From: Chthoniobacterales bacterium
GTDB taxonomy: Bacteria; Verrucomicrobiota; Verrucomicrobiia; Chthoniobacterales; UBA10450
DNA: 64,000 bases
Assembly (NCBI GenBank): GCA_013821455.1
Contig: JACDGS010000007.1
Location: 1-64,000, forward strand
Direction of reading: 5' to 3'
Position 1 is the stretch's first letter; each line of letters starts with the position of its first letter. A model generated the notes under the pieces. The model saw only the letters and a list, made by a program, of their open reading frames with translations, had not been told where the DNA came from and ran no database searches. Shown here in pieces: positions 29,476 to 38,258 of the stretch. The translations under genes were made by a program, and so were the position numbers.

Positions 29476-29535
29476 GCGCTTACCGGGCGCCTCGCACGGA
29501 GCGCAACGTGCTTTACGCACTCGAAAGTGCCCACA

Positions 29536-29564
29536 TTGACACCTTAGTCAGGGCCCTTAGCTTT
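29536..29564 (+). promoter_or_regulatory. Weak candidate promoter for kamA
   Basis: A consensus -35 box TTGACA at 29536-29541 with, 16-17 bp later, TAGCTT/AGCTTT as a poor -10. It ends about 17 bp before the kamA ATG, which leaves little room for a leader. Low confidence. Confidence 0.25.
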
Positions 29565-29580
29565 TTTTCTACAAATCAAA

Positions 29581-30789
29581 ATGCTTACTCTTGCCGACGG
29601 CAAAAAGGACGGAAAAGAGTTCATCTCTATGGCGCCCGGTTACTTTCCGGATGTCGCGCCGGAACTCTGGAATGACTGGAAATGGCAGCTCAAGAATCGC
29701 GTCACGACTCTGGCGCAACTCGAGCAGCACCTCGTGCTCTCCGAGGAAGAGCGAGCGGGCGTGTTGCTCTCGGGCGACAAACTCGCGCTTGCGATCACGC
29801 CGCATTTTTTCAATCTGATCGAGCGGGATAATCCGGACTGCCCGATCCGGCGTCAGGTCGTCCCGCGGATCGAGGAGACCTGGGCCTCGCCTTACGATAT
29901 GGCGGACCCGTGCGGCGAAGACTCGCACATGCCGGTGCCGGGATTGGTGCATCGTTATCCCGATCGCGTGCTTTTTCTGGTGACCGACCGTTGCGCGAGT
30001 TACTGCCGTTACTGCACGCGCAGCCGCGTAGTCAGCGGCGTAGGCGAACAGGAATTGCACACCGAATTCGAGGCGGCCTTTAAATATCTCGAAGAGCACA
30101 CCGAAGTCCGCGATGTCCTTCTTTCCGGAGGCGACGCACTCTTATTTAGCGACGCTCGCTTGGAGAAAATTCTGAGCCGGCTGCGCGCCATCCCGCACAT
30201 CGAGTTTCTGCGCATTGGAACCCGGGTGCCGATTTTCCTGCCGCAAAGAATCACGCCGGAGCTCTGCGCGATGCTGCAAAAATATCATCCGTTGTGGATG
30301 AGCGTGCACGTCAATCACCCGCGCGAACTCACCACGGAGGTGCGCGCCGGTCTGGAGCGGCTGGCGAACCACGGCATTCCGTTAGGCAACCAAAGCGTTC
30401 TCCTCGCCGGCGTAAACGACAACCTCGAAACGATGAAGACGCTCTTGCACAAGTTACTCATGTGCCGGGTGCGTCCGTATTATCTCTATCAGTGTGACCT
30501 TATTACTGGCTCATCACACCTGCGCGCCTCGGTCGCGAAAGGCATCGAGATCATCGAAGGCCTGCGGGGACACACGACTGGCTATGCGGTGCCACAATTT
30601 GTCATCGATGCGCCGGGCGGTGGCGGCAAAGTGCCGATCAATCCCGGTTACGTTCTCTATCACGACAACGAGAAGATCGTGATTCGGAACTACGAAGGCC
30701 AGATCTTCGAGTATCCCGAGACCGGCGGGGACCAAAGCGTGCAATTTGCGCCGCAGCGCGAGTATCACGACGAGTATCTCTATTCCTAA
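29581..30789 (+). CDS. kamA: L-lysine 2,3-aminomutase (KamA family)
   Basis: 402 residues. Radical-SAM cluster CASYCRYC (Cys138, Cys142, Cys145) in VTDRCASYCRYCTRSR. The SAM-binding LSGGDAL follows. The PLP lysine lies in DAPGGGGKVPI near the C-terminus. KYHPLWMSVHVNHPRE and GIPLGNQSVLLAGVND are diagnostic of KamA. It turns L-lysine into L-beta-lysine, feeding lysine fermentation or making compatible solutes and cofactors. Distinguishing lysine aminomutase from glutamate or arginine 2,3-aminomutase is not certain by eye. Single gene, with GTCATCCCGAG repeats upstream and a REP-like element downstream. Confidence 0.9.
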   Translation: MLTLADGKKDGKEFISMAPGYFPDVAPELWNDWKWQLKNRVTTLAQLEQHLVLSEEERAGVLLSGDKLALAITPHFFNLIERDNPDCPIRRQVVPRIEETWASPYDMADPCGEDSHMPVPGLVHRYPDRVLFLVTDRCASYCRYCTRSRVVSGVGEQELHTEFEAAFKYLEEHTEVRDVLLSGGDALLFSDARLEKILSRLRAIPHIEFLRIGTRVPIFLPQRITPELCAMLQKYHPLWMSVHVNHPRELTTEVRAGLERLANHGIPLGNQSVLLAGVNDNLETMKTLLHKLLMCRVRPYYLYQCDLITGSSHLRASVAKGIEIIEGLRGHTTGYAVPQFVIDAPGGGGKVPINPGYVLYHDNEKIVIRNYEGQIFEYPETGGDQSVQFAPQREYHDEYLYS

Positions 30790-30808
30790 CTGCGTCTAAA
30801 ACCCGTTA

Positions 30809-30879
30809 GGAAGTCAGGCAGCGTGCCTTTACTCGGCCGAAGGCCTATCAGCCGAGTTAGGGCCGGAAGCCCGACTTCC
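30809..30879. repeat. REP-like compound hairpin
   Basis: Outer arms GGAAGTC (30809) and GACTTCC (to 30879) with an inner ACTCGGC...GCCGAGT pair and a GGCCGGAAGCCC loop. It lies between kamA and the glycosidase-like gene and shares design with 12482-12530. Confidence 0.65.
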
Positions 30880-30999
30880 GAAACTTTCTCCTCTTCTGGC
30901 ACAAAGCTCGCTGCATTAGAACACGAAGGGCATCTCCACGGACTATCCGTCCGACTCCTCCGGGCGCCAGCCATAGGCCGCAACCCGTGCAGCGAAACT

Positions 31000-32196
31000 A
31001 TGACCATGAAGCCGACCCTTTACCCACAACCATTATCCCATTTCACGATCCTATCGGTTATCGCCGGAGTTATCGCCCTCGCCTTATCCGCGCCCACATC
31101 TGCGTTGGCTATCGGCTTAAAGCCGCAACCCAGCGGCATCTACGACCTGCTGGTGGGCGCGCCCATCACCGGCATGGTGGATCTCACTAACAATCCACTG
31201 CTCGATAATCCCAACGTCGATGGCTATCGCTTCAAGAGCGGCTGGGCCAGAATCCAACCGGATGGCCCGGATACCTATAACTGGGATCAGATTGATGCGG
31301 CGATCGCGATCGCCGCGGCGCATGGCAAGAAACTTAGTATCAGTATCGGCGCCGGCACTGTGACCCCCGACTGGGTCTATAACACTCCTCCTCTCGTCTA
31401 TAAATATCCCATCATCGAGACCGACCCTGCCACGGGTCTATCCATAGGGAACGAACCGCTCCCGTGGGATACGGCCTATCAGGCAAAATGGGCAACCTTT
31501 CTCGCTGCCTATGCCGCCAGATACGATAAGAATCCTAACTGTTCCTACATCGTCATGGGTGGATTCATGCAGGTTATCACTATGACTCTGGCGGGTATCT
31601 CCGCCGATGAAACAGCTCTCACTGCTCTCGCGCAAAACCCGCCCGCGGGTTATCCAGGACTTACCACCTCCTATACCGACGCTAATGCCGCTTACATCCC
31701 CGCCGCGGAAGCTATCATCACTCAATACACCAATACCTTTTCTGAAACTCCGGTCATCGCTACCCTGGCAAGAGTCTTTCCCAGCGCTGCCGGACTGACG
31801 GACCAACAAACCGTAAGCGACTGGGCCTTGCTCGCTTTTCCAAATCATTACGGCACCATGGTCTCAGCTCTGTACGGCACTGTCCCGCCGCACGCGCCCG
31901 CGCCCGTGCCTCCGATCGCGAGCGCGAAAGGCTTCCAAATGGTCTGCCACGCCAGCGACGCGTCGCGCCTCTACATCGATCCGGATCCCGTTCCGCTTCC
32001 TCCTGCACCGATTCCTTTGCAAGACGCGCTCGAGCACGCTGTAAGTCTCGGCGGCAAGTATGTCGAAGTTTACGAGGGCGACCTTACGCCGGCGGTATCG
32101 CAGCCTGTCCTGGCCATCGAGCAGGCTAAGTTGAAAGCGAATGTAGCAGCGGGCGGCCCGCCGCAGACGCCGACGAATTTGCGGATAACTCCATAA
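31000..32196 (+). CDS. Secreted TIM-barrel, glycosidase-like protein with truncated C-terminus
   Basis: About 398 residues from the ATG at 31000 (another ATG at 31006); the frame reaches back to 30823 but that part includes the repeat. N-terminal signal anchor (ILSVIAGVIALALSAPTSAL). The body looks like a glycoside hydrolase barrel: YRFKSGWARIQPDGPDTYNW is typical of family 42/5-like barrels (Trp-x-x-[hydrophobic]-x-P...YNW), then KKLSISIGAGTVTPDWVYN and CSYIVMGGFMQ. No catalytic Glu pair can be named with confidence. The protein ends QTPTNLRITP, which resembles the first strand of a fibronectin type III domain, so a C-terminal domain may have been lost. I do not recognise the exact family. 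Confidence 0.6.
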   Translation: MTMKPTLYPQPLSHFTILSVIAGVIALALSAPTSALAIGLKPQPSGIYDLLVGAPITGMVDLTNNPLLDNPNVDGYRFKSGWARIQPDGPDTYNWDQIDAAIAIAAAHGKKLSISIGAGTVTPDWVYNTPPLVYKYPIIETDPATGLSIGNEPLPWDTAYQAKWATFLAAYAARYDKNPNCSYIVMGGFMQVITMTLAGISADETALTALAQNPPAGYPGLTTSYTDANAAYIPAAEAIITQYTNTFSETPVIATLARVFPSAAGLTDQQTVSDWALLAFPNHYGTMVSALYGTVPPHAPAPVPPIASAKGFQMVCHASDASRLYIDPDPVPLPPAPIPLQDALEHAVSLGGKYVEVYEGDLTPAVSQPVLAIEQAKLKANVAAGGPPQTPTNLRITP

Positions 32197-32286
32197 GTCT
32201 TCGCACCTCCCGGTATTCCTTCGAGTTAGTTCCCGAAAGGGGATTTGTGATGCAGCCTCCCGACCTCCAGCGCGCGTATTCTTGGC

Positions 32287-33399
32287 GTGCCGATTACCGC
32301 TCGCCGATTACGCCAGGAAAAAAAGAAAGCCGCCGAACTCGAAGTCACGCTGGATCCTGAGACCGTCGCGGAGGACGCCGGCCTGCGCTATGTCAGCGAC
32401 GATCAACCTGGTTACTCTCGCAAGAAGCGTGGCAGTAAGTTCGTTTACTTCGATACCGCCGGCAAAGAGATCAAGGATGAGACTCGCATCCTGCGTCTGA
32501 ATCGTCTCGCGATCCCACCGGCTTACAAAGACGTTTGGATTTGCCCTTCGCCAAACGGCCACCTCCAGGCCACCGGGCGCGACGATCGCGGCCGTAAACA
32601 ATACCGCTATCACGAGAAGTGGCGGCTTGAACGCGACGAGAACAAGTACGAAAAGATGATCGTCTTCGGTCAGGCTCTTCCTAAGATCCGCCGCCGACTC
32701 AGGCGAGATTCAAAGAAGAAAGGCCTGCCGCGCCAGAAAGTGCTCGCGACCGTAGTCGAGTTACTCGAGCGCACCTTCATCCGCATCGGCAACGAAGAGT
32801 ATGCCAGGGAAAACAAATCCTTTGGCCTAACGACCATGCGCGCCCGGCACGTTGATGTGAAAGGCGGCAATGTTCGCTTCCGCTTTCGCGGCAAGAGCGG
32901 CGTCGAGCACGACATCGACGTGGACGATCGCCGCGTCGCTAAAATCATAAAGAAGATGCAGGAGTTACCGGGCCAGGAAGTCTTTCAATATCTCGATAAC
33001 GAAGGACAGCGCCACCAAGTCACTTCCGACGATGTAAATAGTTATCTCCACGAAATAACAGGTGAAGAGTTCACGGCGAAAGACTTCCGCACTTGGGCCG
33101 GCACTGTCATGGCCGCGATGGCCTTACAATCCCAGGAGCTGTTCGAGAACAAATCGCAGGCAAAGAAGAACGTCAAAACTGCTATCTCAGCCGTAGCGAA
33201 AATGCTGGGCAACACCCCGACAGTTTGTCGTAAGTGCTATGTCCACCCGGCGGTCCTTGAGACCTATCTCGATGGCAGCCTTATCGAAGGCCTGAAGAAG
33301 CGAACAGAGAAAACTCTCGCTAAGTCCTTTGGCCGTTTGCGCAGCGAAGAAGTCGCTGTCCTCACCTTCCTACAGGAGCGCTTGAAGAAAAAGAGTTAG
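32287..33399 (+). CDS. Type IB DNA topoisomerase (poxvirus-like)
   Basis: 370 residues, starting at a GTG (32287). Landmarks: LRLNRLAIPPAYKDVWICPS, then ATGRDDRGRKQYRYHEKWR which carries the active-site Arg and Lys, LLERTFIRIGNEEYARENKSFGLTT (in two pieces), KDFRTWAGTVMAA with another active-site Arg and the C-terminal CYVHPAVLETY containing the probable Tyr nucleophile. It relaxes supercoils by a 3'-phosphotyrosine intermediate without ATP. It stands as a single gene among secreted-enzyme genes. Codon use in this and following genes includes many TTA, CTA and AGT codons. Confidence 0.92.
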   Translation: MPITARRLRQEKKKAAELEVTLDPETVAEDAGLRYVSDDQPGYSRKKRGSKFVYFDTAGKEIKDETRILRLNRLAIPPAYKDVWICPSPNGHLQATGRDDRGRKQYRYHEKWRLERDENKYEKMIVFGQALPKIRRRLRRDSKKKGLPRQKVLATVVELLERTFIRIGNEEYARENKSFGLTTMRARHVDVKGGNVRFRFRGKSGVEHDIDVDDRRVAKIIKKMQELPGQEVFQYLDNEGQRHQVTSDDVNSYLHEITGEEFTAKDFRTWAGTVMAAMALQSQELFENKSQAKKNVKTAISAVAKMLGNTPTVCRKCYVHPAVLETYLDGSLIEGLKKRTEKTLAKSFGRLRSEEVAVLTFLQERLKKKS

Positions 33400-33406
33400 A
33401 AGTCAT

Positions 33407-33437
33407 CGTCATCCCGAGCGAAGTCGAGGGATCCCGT
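33407..33437 (+). repeat. Half copy of the GTCATCCCGAG repeat
   Basis: GTCATCCCGAGCGAAGTCGA then GGGATCCCGT, matching one arm of the elements at 26794 and 29353. No opposite arm is found before the next gene. Confidence 0.7.
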
Positions 33438-33572
33438 AGAGCTTTTGGAAAGCCCCGCAGCCAGAACACTCAAACTTAAGGCGCGGTCCGCGTTGGCCAA
33501 CGATAACACCTAAAAGTTGCTGATAATAAGACTTGCGAACCACAGCCACGAAATGAAAGAAGTAACTCACAA

Positions 33573-34622
33573 ATGAAGTATCTCTTCTTTCTTACCTTTC
33601 TGGCAGTCAGTCTTTCGACCGGCCGCGCCCAGGGCATAACCTCCTATCTCGTTGGCGACCCCGCCGACGTTATCGTGCGACCCACCGCCGGCACCTGCGT
33701 CATGGGCGGCGCGACCGAGGACGACAACGCCATGCGCTGGTTTCTCGAACGCGCCCACGGCGGCGACATCCTGGTCATCCGCGCGACCGGCGACGACGCT
33801 TACAATGACTATCTCTACCGTCAGTTAGGAGTGACCGTTAACTCTGTTGAGACGATTATAGTTCCCTCCCGCGCCGCCGCCTCCGATCCTTATCTCGCGC
33901 AACAACTCACTAACGCCGAAGCGATCTGGATCGCAGGCGGCGACCAATATGACTATGTCTCCTACTGGAAAGGAACGCCCGTTGAGCGCCTTCTCAACGA
34001 GCATGTCAGTCAGAAGCACGGAGTCATCGGCGGCACCAGTGCCGGCATGGCGATCCTGGGCAGCGATTACTTTAGCGCCGCCAAGGGAACCGTCACTTCC
34101 GCCGAAGCCCTGGCCGATCCTTTTAACAGCAAAGTAACTCTGGGAGTAGATGACTTTCTCCACTTATCCTTCCTAGGAGACACCATCACCGATACTCACT
34201 ACGATAACCCCGACCGCCGCGGCCGGCACTTTACTTTTATAGCCCGGCTCACTCATGACCTGGGCCGCCGCTTCTACGGCATCGCCTGCGACGAATACAC
34301 CGCCATCTGCATCGACGGGGAAGGACGCGCTCGAGCCTTTGGTGGTTATCCTACCTATGACGACAACGCCTACTTCCTCCAGACAAATTGCGTCGTTCCC
34401 TATAACCCTGAAGTTTGCACAGCCGGAACCCCGCTCACCTGGGATCGTGCGGGCGCAGCTGTGAAAGTGTATCATGTAAAAGGCGATGCTAGCGGCAGTG
34501 CTATGTTCGATTTAAAAGGCTGGCATGACGGCAAAGGCGGCGCCTGGGAAGAGTGGTCGGCGAAAGCCGGAGTTATGACTTATAAGACGCACGCGGCCCC
34601 GCCGGCCTGCGGCAAGCAGTAA
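33573..34622 (+). CDS. Exported cyanophycinase-like (S51 family) peptidase
   Basis: 349 residues with a signal peptide (KYLFFLTFLAVSLSTGRA). The fold is that of S51 peptidases: CVMGGATEDDNAMRWFLE, AEAIWIAGGDQYDYV, and the nucleophile elbow GVIGGTSAGMAILG with the catalytic Ser, followed by HLSFLGDTITDTHYDNPDRRGR, which holds the His and Arg/Asp residues of the family. Relatives cut beta-Asp-Arg dipeptides from cyanophycin, either inside the cell or, with a signal as here, outside it. The C-terminal half (from 250) is less conserved. It sits 16 bp before a GNAT gene on the same strand. Confidence 0.85.
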   Translation: MKYLFFLTFLAVSLSTGRAQGITSYLVGDPADVIVRPTAGTCVMGGATEDDNAMRWFLERAHGGDILVIRATGDDAYNDYLYRQLGVTVNSVETIIVPSRAAASDPYLAQQLTNAEAIWIAGGDQYDYVSYWKGTPVERLLNEHVSQKHGVIGGTSAGMAILGSDYFSAAKGTVTSAEALADPFNSKVTLGVDDFLHLSFLGDTITDTHYDNPDRRGRHFTFIARLTHDLGRRFYGIACDEYTAICIDGEGRARAFGGYPTYDDNAYFLQTNCVVPYNPEVCTAGTPLTWDRAGAAVKVYHVKGDASGSAMFDLKGWHDGKGGAWEEWSAKAGVMTYKTHAAPPACGKQ

Positions 34623-34638
34623 GGCAGCATTCACTAAC

Positions 34639-35166
34639 ATGTCCAAGCCATCCGACTTCGCGATCAGGTCCGCCACAGATGCGGACGTAACCGTGATCCT
34701 CGACCTGATCCGCCAGCTGGCCGAATACGAGCGCGCGCCGAACGACGTTGTCGCGACCGAAGAATTGCTGCGGGAAAACCTTTTCGGCGCGCATCCGGCG
34801 GCGGAGGTCCTCCTCGGCGAAGAAGCCGGTGCGGCCGTTGGCTTCGCCCTGTTCTTTCACAACTTCTCCACCTGGATTGGCCGTCGTGGATTGTATCTGG
34901 AAGACCTATTCGTCCAGCCCGACGCGCGTGGCCAAGGCTATGGGCGTGCTTTACTCGTTAGGCTAGCCGAAATCGCTCAGGAGCGTGACTGCGGCCGCAT
35001 GGAATGGGCCGTCCTCGATTGGAACGACCCGGCGATTCAGTTCTACCGTAAAATCGGAGCCAAACCTAACGAGGAATGGACAATCTTTCGCCTCACCCGC
35101 GATGGCATCTCCGAACTCGCCGCGGCGCCAAAACGGCGCCAGCGCGCCACATCCCGAGAAAGGTAA
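34639..35166 (+). CDS. GNAT-family N-acetyltransferase (diamine acetyltransferase-like)
   Basis: 175 residues. IRSATDADVTVILDLIRQLA at the N-terminus, VGFALFFHNFSTWIGRRGLY, LEDLFVQPDARGQGYGRALL with the acetyl-CoA loop, then MEWAVLDWNDPAIQFYRKIG. The overall pattern matches the spermidine/diamine N-acetyltransferase branch of GNAT. The C-terminus (AAAPKRRQRATSRER) is basic and may be disordered. It directly follows the S51 gene. One exact 9-mer (34955) and one near copy (35065) are inside. Confidence 0.85.
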   Translation: MSKPSDFAIRSATDADVTVILDLIRQLAEYERAPNDVVATEELLRENLFGAHPAAEVLLGEEAGAAVGFALFFHNFSTWIGRRGLYLEDLFVQPDARGQGYGRALLVRLAEIAQERDCGRMEWAVLDWNDPAIQFYRKIGAKPNEEWTIFRLTRDGISELAAAPKRRQRATSRER

Positions 35167-35538
35167 CGAGTGCGAAGTAAGTCCGGGGAGCGCACGCGCC
35201 CTCGCGTGCTGGTTTCGGCGCCTCGCCGAAACGAACTTGCGCCGAAGGTTGAGAGCCGAAGGACCTCGAGTACCCCAAGTACGCGCTGGCGACGGCGCTA
35301 TCGCCTCAGCGCGAGTCAGCCATACGGTTACATTGGCCGCCAACTACCAATCGAGCGCTCTAAATTTGAAAGTAAACCCATCGCCTCAGCTATCTAAGGC
35401 GTCTAACATTCCCTGGCCGCTCGCCCGAAAGAAGAGGCGACTTGGAAACTCGACTGCTTTAGGCAGCCAAGTTAGAAAAGCTATCGGGAATAGCATCAAT
35501 CTCCTATATTGCGACGAGCGAGAGGACCTCCAAGTTCA
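35167..35538. other. 372-bp intergenic region with two tandem hairpins
   Basis: No gene is supported. Two perfect short hairpins follow each other: GCACGCG (35192) with CGCGTGC (35203), and GTTTCGGCG (35212) with CGCCGAAAC (35224). They could end the GNAT transcript but lack a T run. The remainder, to 35538, is unremarkable and presumably holds the GH15 promoter. Confidence 0.6.
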
Positions 35539-37362
35539 ATGAATAAGCGCCACACAAACATCAAATCGGCGCGGATCGAAGATTACGCTTTCCTGAGTGA
35601 CACACAGAGCGGCGCGCTTGTTAGTCGCAATGGCTCGGTGGACTGGCTTTGCCTGCCGCGCTTCGATTCCGGTGCTTGTTTTGCGGCATTGTTAGGCGGA
35701 AAGGAAAACGGTTGCTGGCATTTTACACCCAAAGGTAAGACGAAGAAATGTTCCCGCCGTTATCAGGGCGATACCTTGATCCTGGAGACAGAAGTGCAAA
35801 CCGCGGATGGCACCGTGCGCTTCATCGATTTCATGCCACCGCGCGGGACGAATCCCGACATCATCCGCATCATAGAAGGTGTCGAGGGCAAAGTAACTCT
35901 GCGCATGGAGTTAATCATCCGCTTCGACTACGGCTCGGTTGTTCCATGGGTCAGGCGGCGTCATGGCGGCCTCGAAGCTATCGCAGGACCTGATGCACTT
36001 ATCCTGCGCACGCCAGTGGAGACACACGGCGAAGACCTTAAGACGGTGGCCGAATTTAAAGTTACCAAGGGTGATCGTATTCCTTTTGTCCTGACCTGGT
36101 ATCCTTCCCATGAGTCACCGCCCAAGCCCGTCCGCGCCGAAAGCGCGCTAAGTGACACTAAGAGTTATTGGCGGGAGTGGTCGCGCCGCTTTGAACGCGC
36201 CGGTCCGTGGCAGGACGCAGTCATGCGTTCGCTCCTGACACTTAAAGGACTCACTTATGCGCCCACTGGCGGTATCGTAGCCGCGGCGACCACTTCTTTA
36301 CCGGAGCAAATCGGTGGCGTGCGTAACTGGGATTATCGTTTCTGCTGGTTGCGCGATGCTACGTTCACTCTTTTCGCTCTGCTCGGTGCGGGCTATCAGG
36401 ACGAAGCCAGAGCCTGGCGAGAATGGCTTCTGCGCGCGATCGCTGGCAGTCCCTCGCAAGTACAAATCATGTATGGAGTAAGTGGGGAGCGGCGGCTCGA
36501 GGAACGTGAGTTACCCTGGCTAAGTGGCTACGAAAATTCCCAGCCCGTGCGCGTAGGAAATGCCGCGGCCGGCCAGTTTCAGCTCGATGTTTTCGGCGAA
36601 GTCCTGGATGCCATCTATCAGGCGCATCGGTCCGGCTTGGAATCGAGCGATGCCGACTGGCGGTTGCAAGCTGCGCTTCTTCATTTTCTCGAAACAAGAT
36701 GGGAAAAACCCGATGAAGGCATCTGGGAAGTGCGCGGTCCGCGTCGCCCATTTACTCATTCCAAAGTCATGGCCTGGGTCGCGTTCGATCGTGCCGTGAA
36801 GCTGGTGGAAGATTGTCAGTGCGATTCCGATGGCAGCCTCGAGCGCTGGCGAAAATTACGCGATAAGATTCATCGCCAGGTTTGCACCCGCGGCTTCAAC
36901 AAAAAGAAGAATGCCTTCACCCAGTTCTACGGCTCGGATGCGATGGACGCGAGCGTTCTTATGTTGCCATTGGTTGGTTTTCTTCCGCCTAACGACAAAA
37001 GGATTCGCGGCACGATCGAGGCGGTCGAACGCGAGCTGCTTCAGGATGGATTTGTCCTGCGTTATCGGCCTAACGAAAAGAAGGTGGACGGTCTTCCCGG
37101 GAGCGAAGGCGTTTTCCTGCCCTGTTCCTTCTGGCTGGCGGATTGTCTCCATCTCATCGGCCGCAAAGGCGATGCGCGCATGCTCTTCGAGCGGCTCCTC
37201 GCTTTGCGTAACGATGTCGGACTTTTGGCGGAAGAATACGACCCGAAGAAGAAACGTTTCCTCGGCAATTTCCCGCAGGCTTTTAGCCATGTCGGATTGG
37301 TCAATAGCGCGCAGACTCTCTCCGAGCGGCCGGGCGCCGCGGCCGATCAGCGTGCAAGTTAA
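35539..37362 (+). CDS. Glycoside hydrolase family 15 protein (glucoamylase/trehalase-like)
   Basis: 607 residues from the ATG at 35539. N-terminal GH15 cap: IEDYAFLSDTQSGALVSRNG and SVDWLCLPRFDSGACFAALL. The (alpha/alpha)6 barrel carries LPEQIGGVRNWDYRFCWLRD with the motif around the family's catalytic acid region, then TRWEKPDEGIWEVRGPRRP and LAEEYDPKKKRFLGNFPQAF. Such cytoplasmic enzymes without a signal hydrolyse alpha-glucans or trehalose. It is not close to any trehalose or glycogen genes here. Two 9-mer copies lie near the 3' end (36987, 37068), and one near copy is in the 5' part. Confidence 0.92.
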   Translation: MNKRHTNIKSARIEDYAFLSDTQSGALVSRNGSVDWLCLPRFDSGACFAALLGGKENGCWHFTPKGKTKKCSRRYQGDTLILETEVQTADGTVRFIDFMPPRGTNPDIIRIIEGVEGKVTLRMELIIRFDYGSVVPWVRRRHGGLEAIAGPDALILRTPVETHGEDLKTVAEFKVTKGDRIPFVLTWYPSHESPPKPVRAESALSDTKSYWREWSRRFERAGPWQDAVMRSLLTLKGLTYAPTGGIVAAATTSLPEQIGGVRNWDYRFCWLRDATFTLFALLGAGYQDEARAWREWLLRAIAGSPSQVQIMYGVSGERRLEERELPWLSGYENSQPVRVGNAAAGQFQLDVFGEVLDAIYQAHRSGLESSDADWRLQAALLHFLETRWEKPDEGIWEVRGPRRPFTHSKVMAWVAFDRAVKLVEDCQCDSDGSLERWRKLRDKIHRQVCTRGFNKKKNAFTQFYGSDAMDASVLMLPLVGFLPPNDKRIRGTIEAVERELLQDGFVLRYRPNEKKVDGLPGSEGVFLPCSFWLADCLHLIGRKGDARMLFERLLALRNDVGLLAEEYDPKKKRFLGNFPQAFSHVGLVNSAQTLSERPGAAADQRAS

Positions 37363-37598
37363 AGTCAGCGTGGCCCAACTTGCTGCACGCGCGAATGAGG
37401 CCGCGAGCGATTCTCGAAGCGTTGTCGGAGTCATGAGCGCGCCGGAAAAAATTAATGCCGCGGCGGGAAAGCGATGGCGCGCGAGACAGCTCTCGCTAGG
37501 CTTTCATTCCATGCTCCGGTCAGCGTTATTCTTGCTTGTCTCCGGATGGAATGAGCCAGTGTCAGCAGGGCGTTTTGGATAGCGGCTGACTCTGTCCC

Positions 37599-38258
37599 AT
37601 GGCTCAAATCTTCTCCCGCAGCGCCAACGTGCACGCGCGGGTGATTCTTTTTGGCCTCATCATCTTACTGGCTGGAGCGGGCTGGACGATGTCGGCCATT
37701 TTTTGGTCGCCCTACACCACCTACGTCGATGTGCCGTTATCACAGCCGGTTCCCTTCAGCCACAAACATCATGTCGGCGACGACGGAATCGACTGCCGCT
37801 ACTGCCATACCTCAGTAGAGAAATCGGCCTTCGCCGGCATCCCGAGCACGCAGATTTGCATGACCTGCCATTCCCAGCTCTGGACCGAAGCGTCGCTCCT
37901 CGCGCCCGTGCGAAATAGTCTAACGACAAATCGGCCGCTGCAATGGAACCGTGTCAACGACCTGCCCGACTTTGCCTATTTCAATCATAGCATCCACATC
38001 TCAAAAGGCGTCGGCTGTTCCACCTGTCACGGTGAGCTTGATAAGATGCCGCTCACCTGGCGGACGCAAACCCTTTACATGAAATGGTGTCTCGAATGCC
38101 ATCGCGCGCCGGAAAGCTACGTCCGGCCACACTCCGAGATCTATGATTTGCATTGGACGCCACCGCCCGATCAGAAGAAGCAGGGACTTATACTCGTTAG
38201 GCAAAATCAGATCGATACGACGGGGCGACTAACTAACTGCTCAACCTGCCACCGATGA
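37599..38258 (+). CDS. actA: Alternative complex III subunit ActA (pentaheme cytochrome c)
   Basis: 219 residues with one N-terminal TM helix (VILFGLIILLAGAGWTMSAI) and five CxxCH haem sites: CRYCH, CMTCH, CSTCH, CLECH and CSTCH at the very end. This matches ActA of Rhodothermus and Chloroflexus ACIII, which anchors and receives electrons at the periplasmic side. It opens the cluster; the TGA stop overlaps the actB ATG. One 9-mer copy (38194) lies near the 3' end. 37363-37598 upstream is non-coding by what I can see and probably holds the operon promoter. Confidence 0.95.
   Translation: MAQIFSRSANVHARVILFGLIILLAGAGWTMSAIFWSPYTTYVDVPLSQPVPFSHKHHVGDDGIDCRYCHTSVEKSAFAGIPSTQICMTCHSQLWTEASLLAPVRNSLTTNRPLQWNRVNDLPDFAYFNHSIHISKGVGCSTCHGELDKMPLTWRTQTLYMKWCLECHRAPESYVRPHSEIYDLHWTPPPDQKKQGLILVRQNQIDTTGRLTNCSTCHR

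Noticed and set aside
35167-35538. Small gene in the 35.2-35.5 kb gap
   Set aside because: Open frames there are short, lack any recognisable motif and include the double hairpin.
37363-37598. Continuation of a frame from inside the GH15 gene up to 37582
   Set aside because: It overlaps GH15 in another frame and its product looks random, so the gap is treated as the act promoter region.
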